From: Bremia lactucae
Lineage: Eukaryota > Oomycota > Peronosporomycetes > Peronosporales > Peronosporaceae
Direction: 5' to 3'
NCBI RefSeq assembly: GCF_004359215.1
Contig: NC_090612.1
Span: 5,339,683-5,403,682 of the forward strand
DNA length: 64,000 nt
In this document: in pieces, positions 42,539 to 55,562 of the stretch
How positions within the stretch are numbered: the first letter of the stretch is position 1
Layout of the letters: every line of letters begins with the position of its first letter
The notes under the pieces: model-generated
What the model saw: only the letters and a program-made list of their open reading frames with translations
Databases searched by the model: none
What the model was told of the DNA's origin: nothing
Program-made: the position numbers and the translations under genes

Positions 42539-44304
42539 TGTTGTCCATTTTGAACAACCGGTATCTTCCTTGAATGTCGCCCGCTAGGCGTACATTAATG
42601 TCTCAATAGTGAGCCCATCGCACTCACTCGTAGTACATCCACACGCTTGTGGACGCTGCATGACGTTCATCAGATGGCCATCCGATGAACAAGTGGCAGG
42701 CGTCTTCACGGATCGATGCTGCCAGCTGATCCTTGGCTCATAATTTCTGAGCCAAGGTAAACCTAGGATGACATCAAATTTATCATCCAAATCCAGCACG
42801 ATGAAATCATCATCGTACTGTAAATCTTTTAACGTAGTGAAATTTCACTACGCGTTTCATTACTGTTATCGATGCGCCTGTCGCTAGACGCACCGTCATC
42901 CTCGTTGGAGGATGTCGCGCTCAACATATATGAGTCTACGACCCTCTAGCGACTGGCGACGAATAAAGTTATACGATGCTCCACAGTCCACTAGGGCTCT
43001 AAGTGACAGATTATTTGCCACTGATAATACCTCATCACCAGGTGCAGAGACACATAATGATTGTGTGTCTGGAGCAACTTTCGTCAAGAGATTTGCAAAT
43101 ACTCTTGAGGTTGTTGGATCAGTAGGGTGTTGCGCCCCTACTGACCCCGACCGTTTTTTGGCGGTCCGCCTCGCTGTTGCGATTTCGCAAAAACGTCGGA
43201 CATGCGACCGTTGCCCTTTTTGGCATACCGTCCATAATTACGTTCAGTACCCCTCGATACTGGGCGTGGGGCACTACACTCATGAGCGTAGTGTCCTAAC
43301 TTTTGACAGAGCTTGCTTTCTGCAATCGCTTGTTGTTCGAAAAGCGAGGTGTCTCGCTTTCGACACAAGAGAGGTTTAAAGGTTCAGGACCTCGAACTTC
43401 GTGTCGTCTTGGAGGACGATACGATGACGAACTAGCTTTAGCCTGTCTCAGGCTAAAATTTTTCTGTTCCGCAACGGATATTGCTTCTTCAAGCGTATCT
43501 AGTTCCAAGTGGAACAGGTGGGTCTTTACAGAACCATCCGTAAGACCTTGCATGAACACCGTAATCAACGTGTGTTCATGAACTGGAGTTATTTGATATA
43601 ACTCGCTAAGAGTCGTATGTGCTGGGCATAAGCGTGAACATCACGCTTGCCTTGCTTGAGTTTCAGAAGCTCTGAACGAGCTCTGAACTCAGCCTTAGGC
43701 GGTTCAAACGTCTGCTTGAGCCGGGCTTTGAAAGCCTCTAGCGACCCAAAGACATATGGGTCCCGTAAACTAAGGCCTAGTGCCCAAGTTTTGACTCGAG
43801 CTGCCAGATTTGAGTGAGCGACTGCGACTTGCATTTGCTCGTCGACGATGTGACGAGCCCTTATGGCATCGTCTAGCTCGACAAACCATCTTAAGAGCGA
43901 GTTTTCTTCGACTCCCCTATACTTAGAGATGTCAATTCTAAGGTTCCGGGCCGACGCGTGTGCGTCATCCCAGGAACAGGGGTCTGTACCTGTTGTAACC
44001 TCAACAGATTTGCCTGTTGAGAGCCTAGCTGATTAAGCAAGCTACCTTCTCCTTCGCCTCGTCAAGCTCATGTTGTATGAACTTGGTGATGGCAAAATGG
44101 AGAGCATCTCTGTTCAAACCGGACAGCATGGCCAAGATGGCATCGTTTCCTACGGTCGAACTCATTCGTTCGGCCGCACTCCTTTCATTGTCACTTAGAA
44201 AGGAGTAGCTATCACGCAAAACGTGATGCGTATTTCCATAATCATCTAACATGTCAATGTTAGATGATAGAACTGTGGTCCTCGGACTACAAAGTGCTAC
44301 CAGG
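42539..44304 (-). mobile_element. Gypsy family B gag and protease, minus strand
   Basis: After the 5' LTR (44305-44741) and primer site come gag pieces: MLDDYGNTHHVLRDSYSFLS (44252 down), LKQTFEPPKAEFRARSELLKL and KQGKRDVHAYAQHIR (about 43720-43610), ITVFMQGLTDGSVKTHLFHL (43568 down) and a knuckle LCQKLGHYAHECSAPRPV (about 43310-43250). The protease has LRALVDCGASYNFIRRQSLE (about 43005-42945) and FDVILGLPWL (about 42775-42745). Stops and shifts separate the pieces. Reverse transcriptase is lost at the gap. Confidence 0.85.
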
Positions 44305-44741
44305 TGTAACGGGGCACTGCCGACTTGTACTCTTCATTACGAGTCCACTTCGCACTGCTTCAGTTGCGAGTGGTGCCTCACGTCACTTCGCGTACACTAG
44401 TACGTGCAGAGATAGACTCTCTTCTAAAACACTCGCTTTAAAGAGGATTAATTAAAAACTGTAATAATATAATTAAGTTCTTCTTGTCTACTCAATACTA
44501 CCTTAAGTATAAACTAATACAAAACATGTTCTAAAAGTCGTACCGGTCGTTCTCTTTGCGCGCGTCCAGCGCTGCTGGACCGCGGAGAGAGTAGATATAA
44601 TAGTCTATATCTAACAATGGATAAGCTTTTAGAATATTACTATGTATAATAATATTTTCCAAATATTCTTCTACCTTTTAGATAATATATTAATTAATAA
44701 CCTTTTATTGTTAATTTCATGTAACGATACACCCCGTTACA
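44305..44741 (-). repeat. LTR family B (5' LTR of the minus-strand element)
   Basis: 437 bp from TGTAACGGGGTGTATCGTTA (minus, 44741) to AGTGCCCCGTTACA (44305). The primer site TGGTAGCACTTTGTAG follows on the minus strand at 44302-44287, showing gag lies downstream and confirming orientation. Confidence 0.88.
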
Positions 44742-45540
44742 CCACTGCTCTTTGGACACCCCTCAAAAGCGACGAAACTTTTGCTTAACACAGCGCGAGA
44801 GATCGAAAGGATATCTAGTCATCCTCACCATAAAATAATTTAGCACTTTGCTTATAGCGTACTTATTAGCTGTACAGCATGAACGGATGGCAACAGATTA
44901 TTAGATCAAATAGTTCTCGTCAGTTAGCAGCGACCCTTTGCTACTTGTACACCCCGGGGACATATAGCCAATCAGAACGCATAGAAATACAAATGCACCC
45001 CTGCCACAACTACTGATCTGCATCACTGTAATGGGGCGCACATCGGTTGGAACGTGGCACATTAACTTTATGGGTAACATACCCTTTTATCCTATTCTAA
45101 AATAGTAAATTACTTAAATCCCATTTAGTATGGGTAACAAATGTGGTCGCCGCCAGATATAAATCTAGGGCCAAAATCTACTTTAAATTAGCTAGGGTAT
45201 GGTTTAATAAGGAATAATTAAATACAGTGCGATTCCCCTTTTGATCTTACAGCGTTAAGTGCCTTCCTAAAGTTGCGCATTGATCTGTGAGAGATAGAAG
45301 CCTTTCTAAGGTATATACTCTTGGGCGCTAGTTGTCACTTGGCTCTACGAACTCCTAAATACTTTAAACTAGGATTCACTAAGCTTTAATAGCTTGTACG
45401 ACTTCTGAGTTACTGAACCCATTAGTCCTATAGAACTAAGAGACTCTCTGTGTCCTTAAGTCTTCCTCTGACTTAAGAAGTGAGGTAGCAGTCGTAGTCA
45501 ATTTACGCCTGAGTCTTTACAAGAATAATTTTTCACTGAA
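44742..45540. other. leader/possible 5' LTR of subfamily D element
   Basis: TGTAATGGGGCGCACATCG at about 45022-45040 resembles an LTR start, and the stretch up to about 45490 has LTR-like features (AT-rich, CTTAAGTCTTCCTCTGACTT near the end as in LTR B). No matching end or second copy is present in the window, so the limits are unproven. 44742-45021 shows nothing recognisable. Confidence 0.35.
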
Positions 45541-48500
45541 ATGGAAGAGATTCCAGAACTTTCAGAGGCGCAACGCGCAGCTTACGACAAGCTCAAAACT
45601 TTGATAGGCCTTGAACATGTGGAGTTCATTATCTCCCAGGGAGCAGAGGTCCTGCATGCGCGACTTGAAGCCTTCATGCGATATAAAGCCTCCCTGATCG
45701 TGGTACAAGATCACTTAAGCGGTATCTATGCCAACCCGGTACATCTCTATACCTGATTCAGAGCTGAAGGCTCGCCAACTAGCTGTCAATGTGAAGACAT
45801 TCGAGGAAAAAAGGGAGAAATCCCACTTCCTGAATCTGAATTAAGCAGATGGAGATGTCCATTGATTCCGCCTTGTTCTTAACAGAACGCAAAAGATGGA
45901 TATGGCCATTTCCAAACTCGGAGATAGAGCGATGGAGTAGGCACTATCGTGCCGTACGTCCACAAACGACGCTTTCCCTTCATTAGATTCGCTAAAGCAG
46001 CAAATGTTTAGCATGTTTGCACCGCCTGATCAAGCTGTTCGCATGCGAGCACGACTCCTAGCGACTCGACAGGGTAAACGAACCCTAGGGGGCTTTGTGC
46101 AGGAGCTGAGAGCTCGCATTAAGACCCGGTGCAACAACCAGTTGCTTAACAATTTTATGGGGGATATCAATGAGGGCGTTGCCCGAACGGATTTTTTCCG
46201 ATCTCATCCTACTACTTTCGAAGAGGCAGCTGCCATAGCACTACGCGCTGAGTTCGACTTTAAGTCTGCTTGCGTTAGCACGCCTGTTTACCGAACAAGC
46301 TCTTCGAGCATATGCGTACCGTTTAATCGAACGAAAATAATGAATCTAAACCTCGTTGAGGAAGGAGAAGAGGGTTTTCAAGCTATAAGACAGCATAAAA
46401 ACATCGGTAGATATTATATATGCGGAAGCACTAAACATTTACGTCCGTCTTGTCCCCTACGAAAATTCGCGTAAAGCTCGAAAAAAAGCACCAATTCCAA
46501 CCTATACCAGAAATCTGGTACGGTGCGGAAAAACGTCGATACCCAGTAGGTGCGAAGCGCCCTACTGGGGAAGACCTAGGTTATGTTAAATCTCTAGAAG
46601 GTGAGAGTAAACAGTACCTAGTTCCAATCAGCTCGGTGCGTAATAGAACGCGGCCTGGCTTGTTAGTCGCTCAAGCGACTGTGAAGGGCTTTGATAAGCC
46701 ATGGTCCAATTTAATTGACTCAGGAGCATCTTGCAATTATGCTCTACGCATTTCCTTTGAAGGAAGTCAACAATAAATGGAGCGCTTAAAGCGCATAGAA
46801 CTGATACAATCAAGGTTCGCTTAGCGACTGGAACTCGTGTGACTGTTCTTAAACTTCCATTGAACTTAGGTATAAAGTTCCTGGACTTTGCCAGTATGGA
46901 AGCTGTCTCGTCCTTGATTTGGATGACCTGGCTTGAACGCCATGAGCTATGGATCAATTGGAGGTCTAAGACCTTAGGTGCCACGCGCAGTGCTCCTCCT
47001 AACAAAGTTTTGGAGAGTCATAAACCCACCTTTGCTAGGCAACAAAAGTGCTATTGGCGCGGATCATTGACTGAGTCTGTCAGTGTTTTAGACATTGGAA
47101 TGTCTGATTTATTAAACTTCAATGTTAAATTATTAATTTTGAGCCCGACTTAGAAGAAGGAAGTGGAACGGCACGTACTCGAGTGACACTCGTTGTTAGA
47201 ACGATTAACTGAATGCTGAAAGCATTGTTCATCTAAGCCGAGTCATAAGGGTGTAATATCCCTGAGATACGTGGAGTGGCACGTCTAAGTCCACCGAGAG
47301 TGGTCGGCCAAGGTGGCAACATACTGAGTGTCAGTAGTGACACTATTGACGGTTTGCCAGGACCTCAAGGGTGCAACATCCCTAAGATACGTGAAGTAGC
47401 GCGTCTAAGCCCACCAAGTGTGGTTGGCCATGGTGGCACCATACTGAGTGTACTATTGGCGGTTCGCCAGATCATTTAGGTCACACCTTTCTAATGCACG
47501 TGAAGCGACACGTAAAACGCTGGTAGAGGAAGTCGAACACGTAAAACGCCGTTTTGTCTCTACTCCAACAGGGGAGGCACGAAGCATTTATATCCTCACA
47601 AAGTGATACGTGTGAGCAAACACGCTTGTAAATGGTGTAACCGACAACATTGAGGGGGGGGGTTAGCCTTGCGGCAATCCCTTCACATGCTCTTTTAGAG
47701 CTAGACAAAATGTCTATCGGTGAGTGCGGTCGAGCCTTAAAGGCTGGCGACTTATCTGAGATGGTGGTCATTAGACCTACGATTGAGTTAAACTCATCGT
47801 CACCTCTGGACAAAGCTGTCTTGGTTGACACAAAAGCTGCATTAAGTGCGCGAAGTGGGAAATCGATCCTTAAAGATCCTACGTATCCAATTTCTTGATT
47901 AAGGAATTCCAAGATGTGGTATGTACCAATCCACTATCTGGTTTACCTCTAATTAGAGGTGTCCGTCATGAAATTGACTTGGTTCCGGGAACCAAATACT
48001 GTGTCTCACGACAGTGGTCTTTACCACGGGAACAGTGGGACGTCATTGACGATTTCTTCCGTGCTAAGCACGAGGCTGAAATGGTACGGGAGAGCAAATC
48101 TCCCCACTCGACACCGACATTTTGTGTCAAAAAATCAAATGGTAAATGGCGCATTGTACATGGTAATAACAAGCTTAATGCTGCCACTATACCAGCACAA
48201 ACCTCCATTCCTAGAAAGGATGTTCTTCATAACAAGATAGAGGGATGTACAATGTAAAGTGCATTTGACTTAGTCGATGGTTACTACCAACTCCTCATGC
48301 GTGATAGCGAGATGCCGCTTACAGAGGTAAGGTCACTAAGCGGTATGCTTGGGAATGGTTGGTTATGCCACAAGGGCTTTCTAATTCCCCGGCAACATTT
48401 AATCGTCTAGTGACGCAGCTGTTCACCCTCATCGAGGATATGCACAGACTTATTTAATGACATTATTGTCCATAGTCGTGCGGACCAGGATCGGTCGGAT

Positions 48501-48995
48501 ATGGAAAACCATTTAGACCATTTCTGAGCAGTGGTCGAGTGTATGCACACAAATAAATTGTACGCCAATGCACAAAAATGCATTTTTTGGCGCAGAAGAA
48601 ATTCCTTTCTTAGGGTGCTTCATTGGGGAGCGAGGCCTTAGAGCGGATCTCGCTAATGTAAAAGCCATAGTAGATTGGCCGGTTTTTAGAACCAAAAGGA
48701 TATGCGTAAGTGGTTGGGTCTCGCCAATTATTTACACAAATATAGCGAAAATCTCGCTGATATGGCTAGGCCATTATCTAATCTCCTTAAAAATGGATAC
48801 AGAATGGTGCTGGACTAGCAGAGAACATAATGCTTTTCAAGCGGTTAAGAATAGTATTATCCATGCCCCGATTCTGGCACTGCCAAATTTAAATTGACCT
48901 TCCAGTGTTGTCTGTGACGCTTCGAATTTTGCCATTGGCAGTGCTCTGTCACAAACAGATGTTGATGAGCGTGAACGTGTTATTGAGTTTGAGTC
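45541..48995 (+). mobile_element. Ty3/Gypsy element (subfamily D), plus strand, 3' truncated
   Basis: Gag starts at ATG 45541 (MEEIPELSEAQRAAYDKLKT) and continues after breaks at 46004-46474 (MRARLLATRQGKRTLGGFVQ, knuckle remnant CGSTKHLRPSC). Protease with LIDSGASCNY at about 46714-46743, keeping Asp-Ser-Gly unlike families A and B. A 120-base tandem repeat lies at about 47220-47500. The RT has RHEIDLVPGTKYC (about 47967), TFCVKKSNGKWRIVHG, then a broken palm with MPQGF and a shortened catalytic region near 48455. The connection is at 48600-48760, RNase H start CDASNFAIGSAL at about 48914. It ends abruptly at an LTR A fragment. Sister of 15571-17930. Confidence 0.85.
47220..47505 (+). repeat. 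120-base tandem repeat in Gypsy gag-pol spacer
   Basis: Units centred on CCTGAGATACGTGGAGTGGC (47261) and CCTAAGATACGTGAAGTAGC (47381) are exactly 120 bases apart, and a weaker third begins near 47490. Translated, each carries GCNIP.IR.VARLSPP..VG..G and ILSV. The sister element has the same block at about 17250-17550 on the minus strand. Confidence 0.7.
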
Positions 48996-48996
48996 T

Positions 48997-49241
48997 TCCT
49001 CGCGCACCGCACAATCGTGTCTTATAACGATTGGCGGGGTTACTATAGACTTAAATAAACCAATTAATAGAGCTTATGTCTTATTGCGTCAATATTACCC
49101 AATTTGGAAATATTAAAACTAGTTTAGTCAAAATTACTAAAGATATTAATTTGTACTTCTTTATTTATTTTCTCTCACAGAAAATATTATTTCCTATTCC
49201 TCCTATAGGATATAATACTTGTGTAACGGGACCCCGTTACA
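48997..49241 (-). repeat. LTR family A fragment (3' LTR start)
   Basis: On the minus strand it starts TGTAACGGGGTCCCGTTACA, a near-perfect 20-base inverted repeat, and runs through the AACCCCGCCAATCG block to a breakpoint at about 48997. On its upstream side lies AAAGGAGGGGTGA (minus strand, 49254-49242), the polypurine tract of an element extending to the right. Confidence 0.8.
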
Positions 49242-49299
49242 TCACCCCTCCTTTAACCAACAATCACGACAGTGATATAGTGACTAATGCAGGGTGACA

Positions 49300-50660
49300 G
49301 GAAATATTATTTTGTCTTTCCCTGTAATTTTGTATTATTGATTTTAATCAGAATACCGATCTAATTTTATTTATCAATTTTGACCTAAATCAACATGGCG
49401 ACTGAAAAGTCTGTGCGCGTGTGGTCGTGAGGCCGCAAAACTGGCAGCTGCACGGATCAGTGCAGCTGGTGGTACAAATGTCTAACGCGGGAAATTCGCC
49501 ACCTCCCACTCCCATCGTAGGTGACTGGAACATGTCATTTATTGATGACATTCCAGGTGACGGTGACAAGTCACCTGCTACACCGATTGTAGGTGACTAG
49601 ACCAATTAACCGGCATCGCCCGACTCGGTTTCTACTTTTTTAAGGTCGCCGGTTACCCGGGATCGAGTCCGTTAAACCTATGGGTTCTAAACGTGACTAC
49701 GTGACTACTAAAGAGGCGATGACGAGGTTGTTCGATTCGTCGGACCTCTTTAGTGGGGAGTCATCTGATGATGACTCCATGGGCGATAACCGGTCTGAAG
49801 ACGTTAGTGTACGTCACCAGGAATGAGATGATTGTGGAGAAAAGAATGCTGGTGGTGATTCTAGTTTGTATCACCAGGAAAGGGGTTATTTTTAATCGCT
49901 CCAAGGGCCAAGTTACTGCTCGTTAACATGGGCCAACGGGAGAGGGACCACAATACGTTGCGGATCGCTCTTGAAAAAAGGCCTTGGTTGCCCTCTAAGG
50001 ATAACCTAATTCGTTTGTCTGGTATGACCAACGATCGATATCATATTCCGCCATTCGACTCATCCAGGCTTCACAAGCCTGGTAAGGAGGAGAGAGGACT
50101 CTTCATCGATGCCTTCTTACGCCATAGTTGGTAATCTTCTAAACGGGCAAAGGATGTCAAACCTTTGTTTCAAGCGTGAAAAGCCTTGTACAGAATGTAT
50201 CAAATTTTAGGCCGTGAGGCCTGGCTTGACAAGCTGAATGCTTTCCTTGAACGGACCGTAGTCGGCTTACGCTATAAGTTGCACCGTTTGTCTTGAGAGG
50301 CAGGAATTTCTTGCCTCTCGTGGGGGAACTCATGCCCATGCTGTTTTAAGGGTGCAGGTCATGCCCCTAAGAAAGCAGATTCCCTCAAAGATCCCCATCG
50401 AAGGACTGGGTGATTCAAGAAGCTTTCAGCAAGAAAAAGCTTTTAGCGACTCGAATCCATCAATGGATGGGGGAGGGGAGAAAAAATCGGGTTCATCTCG
50501 TTTGACGAGCCCGAATCAACATCGTGATTTGAATCACACCCTTTATTATTTAAAGTAGGACATTGATCACGAGCGATCCCGTCGCCGCAAGAGAGCGCTG
50601 ACGGTCAATAATGTTTCTCGTGACCAGTTGGGAAATTGTGCGCAGGTTGCGACTAACAAC
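49300..50660 (+). pseudogene. antisense ORF of Gypsy family A element, degraded
   Basis: Plus-strand coding remains opposite to the minus-strand pol at 50700-54340. Open pieces: NAGNSPPPTPIVGDW (about 49478), SSDLFSGESSDDDSMGDNRS (about 49738), MGQRERDHN...ALEKRPW (49928-50134), EAWLDKLNAFLERTVVGL and RYKLHRLS (50218-50295) with one stop before EAGISCLSWGNSCPCC, and SRSFQQEKAF...HRDLNHTLYYL (50417-50556). The middle matches 58196-58330 (GAWLQRLNAI, RYKLHWLSREVGLPCLTW, CPCW) and the end matches 8175-7726 on the minus strand. Several stops and shifts show it is not functional here. Confidence 0.5.
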
Positions 50661-50699
50661 AGGCGAACGAAAAGCATCAGCCCCTGACCCGATTGGCAT

Positions 50700-53600
50700 G
50701 TTCTGTTTGGCCATCGGTCTAGGGATGATCTGCGGTCGACATGTGGAGCTTGCTACCTAGCAGCTCGAACACATGTCGAAAAAATACCAGACGCAAAACG
50801 TGAATCCCGGTCCGATACAATGGACCCAGACATCCCGTGTAGTCAGTATACATGATTCAGGAACAAGAGATCTGCCTCCTTGCCTGTGATCGATGTCTTA
50901 AATGGTGCTAAATGCACCATTTTGCTCAGTCTGTCTACAAAGACGACGAGCCCCGTCTGACCCTTATGATCAGGCGGCATGCCAAATATGAATTCCAGAT
51001 TTACTGACTTCAAACAGCTGGTTTGATACGGTAGCGGATTTAGTGGCGCACTACTGGACGGTGCAGGCTTAATGCGCTGACACTGTTCGCAATAGCGAAT
51101 ATAGTTGGCCACCAATCTATAAAGGTGTGGCCACCAAAATTCCTCTGACACTCGCAAGAACGTCTTTTCACGGGCCAGATGCCCGCTAGATGGCGCATCA
51201 TGGAGCTCGTGAAGGATCATAAGCTTGAGATCTGTATCATGAGGCACATAGATTCTTAAGGGATCACAAGGTGACAGCTGATGCCATAACAGGCCATCGT
51301 TGTAGCCGAAGCGTTTTAGCTTAGCTTTCAGATGCAACAGAAGAAAACCTTTCGTCCACGGAAGTGATACAACAGCAGGCAATACTGTTTGTCCTGACTG
51401 TAGTTCTCTTGTATATCAGAGGCTAACGAGCTCGTCACGTGGTATGCCTTCATGGCTGCCAACGTTGATAGATGGAATTGTGCTTTAGCAATAGACACAC
51501 TTTCCTGGTGCCTAACCTCGAAGTCTGGTCTGCGCGATAAAGCGTCGACCAAGACATTTGACTTACTAGGCCTTATTTAACTTTGAAATATAATACAGAG
51601 AAGAATGTACGCCAACTTGCCATTCTTTGCGAGAGGTGCGGTAAGTTTATTTCGGTCCGCAGTGATGCGTGACCCGTATAAACCACAAATGGCTCGGTGC
51701 CCAATAGGTGCACACGAAACTTGACAAGAGCATACTTTATAGATAGTATTGCTTTGTCATGCACAGAGTAATTCAGCTCCGCGGCTTTTTAAAGCCGGGA
51801 CTGATAAGAGATGACGCGGTCAACGCCGTCGTCATCCTTCTGCATGAGCGCGCTGCCGATTTTAAAATTTCTTGCATCGCAGACGACGCTAACGGGCTTG
51901 TCCACGTCTAGCAATGCCAAGTGGGAATGCCACCGGTGCCTCAACATGGGATTGCTTCACTGATGTGAATGCATCTTCTTGTTCTTTTAACCAAACCCAT
52001 TCTGCGTCCTTTTTAAGGAGATCAGATAATGGTTTAGTTTGCTCAGCATAATTCTTGCTATATTAATGCAAGTAATTAGCGAGCCCTAGAAATTGGCGCA
52101 AATTCTTCACATGCCGTGGGATTGGCCATTCCTTTACTGATTTTACCTTGTCTGACTCTGCTCGTACACCATGTGTGCCTACGATGCAACCCAGCACAGG
52201 TATCTCAGGGACCCCTATGACGCACTTTTGCAAGTTGATGTACACTTGGGCGTCCTTCAAAGTCTGCAACACAGCGTCTAAATCACGCTTGTGCGACTCT
52301 ATTGCGCTCAGCCCGTCTTCTGCCCTACTATGCACGAATACATCGTCAAAGTAATGAATTGCGTAGGCACGGTGCTGACGCATCACGTGAACCACCACTC
52401 GGTCGAATGTCGCTGGTGCGTTTTTCAAACTTAGGGCATCACAAGCCACTCCCAAAGCATACCGCTTGGGGTGTTTACTGCCGTTTTGGCTACATCGGAC
52501 TCTCTCATGATACCTGATAGTCGCCATCCTTCAAATCCAACGCGGAAAAGATAGTTGACTTTCCCATAGAATTCAACAAGACACCTTTCCGCGGGATTGG
52601 CTTTGCGCCGGTATGGTCGCCGTGTTTAGCTTATTGTAAGCATGAAGCACGCGCCATCCACCTGTGGCTTTACGCACACAAAAGATCGGGTTGCAGTGAG
52701 GCGATTTTCTCTCACGCACATGTCCCGCCTTGGGTCGCTTGTCAAAGAACTCATCGATATAATCGACTTGTTCTTTCGGCAACGGCTTTTGCCTGGTCAC
52801 ACAATACTTGGTGCCAGGTTCGAGGTCTATCTCGTGCCCAATGCCCCTATCTGCTGGTAGGCGGCTCGGCACTTCTTCTGGGAACACATCACGATGTTTC
52901 CACAGAACCTCAAAGAACGGACTGTCTCTCAAGGCATTCCAGCCTTGAGCAGCGAATCGCTTCTTTTTGTCCGTTTCTAGGACGCTCTCGTCCATTGTGG
53001 ACAACGAGCAACAGTCCACCAAGTTCTCTCCTGGAACTATGGCGACTATTTCGTGGATCTTTCCTTCCTTTTAATTCGGCAAGGAACAGACCCGACGACG
53101 TCTCCGGGAGTTTTACTACCTCCTTGGCAGATTAATGACTTTCTTGAGCACCTCAACTGAGGATGCCTCCGCAATTTCGTCTTTGACGGCCTCAAACACC
53201 TTGGTCGGAGGCCCGTCCTCATTAATAGGAGCTGGTCCAAAGGCTACTCGTTTAGACGTGCCTTTAATGGTCCTAATCTGTCGGGTACTCGTTCTTCGCA
53301 TCACCACGACCTTTGACTGGGAAGCGGGTGCCGTTGCTCTCCTGGCTAACGCACCCCTTCCAACCGCACCAGGCTCTAGGCACTGTGCCGGTTCATGCGA
53401 CGCTTGATTTCCTGTCAGCTCGCTGTCTACTGCCACAGGCTTTTGGCTCTGTGCAGGACTGTGGGACGCATGACTACTTGTCATTGATCGACCCGGTTAA
53501 AATTGGTGCTGTTTGACATCCCGTCATCGCACTCTCAACTGTTTTCGACACGACATCAGTTGCATACGTCTCTCGCAGGACACATCCTTTCCGGTGTCTT

Positions 53601-54340
53601 GCGTAGAGCTCGCATCTGTGCGTGTACGCCAGTCTATCCATTATTGGTGTTTTGCCAACCATGGCATGCCTAGGATGAGGTCATACGGACTCTCCATACC
53701 TAGCACTCTGAACTCCTCTTTACAAGAGAAGTCTCTAAAGCTTAAAACGATTTTCTACTTGAACTCTCTTAGACTCAACGAGCGCGCCGTTCGCTAAACG
53801 AACGGTCGGCTCTTCTCGCTTGCCATCTTGGCAAAGCGACTAAAACATTGCCAGTCTCTTTCTTAGCGCCGCTAGTTTTAGAAAATTCTATGATGTACCC
53901 GAATTTACTAGGGGGCATCACCAGGTCATAGCCTCGTGCTTGGGCGCTATTGACTAGCAGAGTTGAGGTCCGAAATTTCGAGACCTCAGGGACTATGCTA
54001 CCCATTAGTTCCACAACCCTGAACTTAGGGGTAGCTTCAGAGTCCGCGTCAGTTGGTGCGCCGGGAGATTTATCGTGCCTTCCTTGAGCTTTTGTCGAAA
54101 TGCACTGATCTTCTTGATGGCACTACCTGCCTACCGCTCTGTCCAGCTTACATAAAATTTCACCAATGGGATCACAGTTGCCGTATCTTTGTGCGTTAGT
54201 AGCTTCATCGTTAAAAATTTCGTAAATTCGTCCAATTTCACGAGTGAATCGATTACCGTGCTCGCATATATGACTTGATTTGGTCCAGAGTTCTTCGGAT
54301 GTATTTTTCTTGTTTCGCTTTCTGCGACGCTGTCTGCCAA
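50700..54340 (-). mobile_element. Ty3/Gypsy element pol region, minus strand
   Basis: From high to low: protease remains (LVMPPSKFGYIIEFSKTSGA at about 53925; then GMESPYDLILGMPWL with shifts near 53690-53640); a spacer; RT start GIGHEIDLEPGTKYCVTRQK (about 52840) and CVRKATGGWRVLHAYNKLNT (about 52680-52620); palm with HYFDDVFVHSRAED (about 52358-52315); IPVLGCIVGTHGVRAE (about 52208-52160); RNase H (51900-51580) ending in DALSRRPDF (51545-51519); integrase at 51382-50843 with HELHDAPSSGH, CEQCQRIK and FIFGMPPDHKGQTGLVVFVD. This subfamily also supplies the relic at 1-1590. The gag end is cut at 54340 by LTR C. Confidence 0.85.
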
Positions 54341-54350
54341 TATGATAGTT

Positions 54351-54903
54351 TGACGGGGTAAAGTTGCCCTAATGTTACACAGTCCCCATTAAGTACACTT
54401 TATGTACTAAAGGGGATGGTAAATTACTTAAATAAAGTTATTAGACCCACCACTTGAGTGTGTTCACATTGTGACCCACCCTTGTGTATGTGATGCACAT
54501 AGGTGCATTCACATTAGGAGGGATGACGCCTAACATTATCCGTGATGACGGCTAGCGTCATTCGTTAAGTGAGGTATCTAGAAAGATACGCTCGCAATAC
54601 ATATTAGTATTATCGACAGAGCTGACGTTTTTGATTGGTAAAAAAATGTATAAATTTAGTAATGCGATTAAATATAAATCTGTCTGAAAACTACTTTGTA
54701 CTTAGTAAGTGCGCACGAGGAGTCGGATCACCGCTCCCGTGACGACATGTTTACCAAAATACTTAGTGCGTTGGGTGAGGTCGCTAAGGCGACCAACGCA
54801 ACTGCCTCACGTCACGTGATAGGAGTCGGTCAAACCGCTTCCACGCTGTGCTAGGGTGTGTGCTAAAGTAGCGCGTGGCCGCATTAAGACGTGCCCGCCT
54901 ACA
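54351..54903 (+). repeat. LTR family C, plus orientation
   Basis: 553 bp from TGACGGGGTAAAGTTGCC (degraded TGTAACGGGC start) to GTGCCCGCCTACA, followed by CT and TGGTAGCA (54906-54913), so it is a 5' LTR. Shares with 32210-32742 the blocks around AGTACAC, GTGATGCACAT, GATAAC/GTTATC and TCACCGCTCCCGTGAC. Confidence 0.82.
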
Positions 54904-55562
54904 CTTGGTAGCACTTATAATCCTTCCCGCGACTCGCGTCTCTGCGTGTGTACGTAAGGATAAGCCTCAATATCGATTAGGCTCGTTTCCCCCAACTCTC
55001 CGAACAACATCGGAAGATGCCAGTGCACTTAATGCAGGGACTTGGTGAACAAGCCCTGGCCAGGCTCTTGAAAATTCCTCCTGAGCAACATATTGCTCAG
55101 TTGGAGCAGTTTGAGGCATTCGTGCTCGTACAGCGGATAGCGCGTCCGAGGTACACAGCCATGCTGCGGCGGAGTCCGTCACTCAGACTCAGGATGAGCT
55201 GAGGCGTGAGCAGGCTCGGAGCGAGGCTCTCGACAGGACTGTTGAGATGCTCTCTGGCTGGCCGCATCAACCGAGGCCCATTCGGATGGACCCGCCCAAG
55301 TTTGATGAAATATTAGCACGAAAATTGAAAAAATAAATTAAAACATATCACTTAAAGCTAAGCATTCCCCTGAGAAAGTAGAAAAGTCGAGTTTTGGGCC
55401 TTTTTAGTTACAAATAACTTTATATTTTTTGAAATAGCTAATTATTCCTGCAAAATATAAGCCCATACCAATTCTTAGCTTAAATATTACTACGCTCTCT
55501 CCTCGTTTATATTGTATAATGAAGGATTGGTATAAGACTCTGGCGCCCTAGCGCTAAATTTA

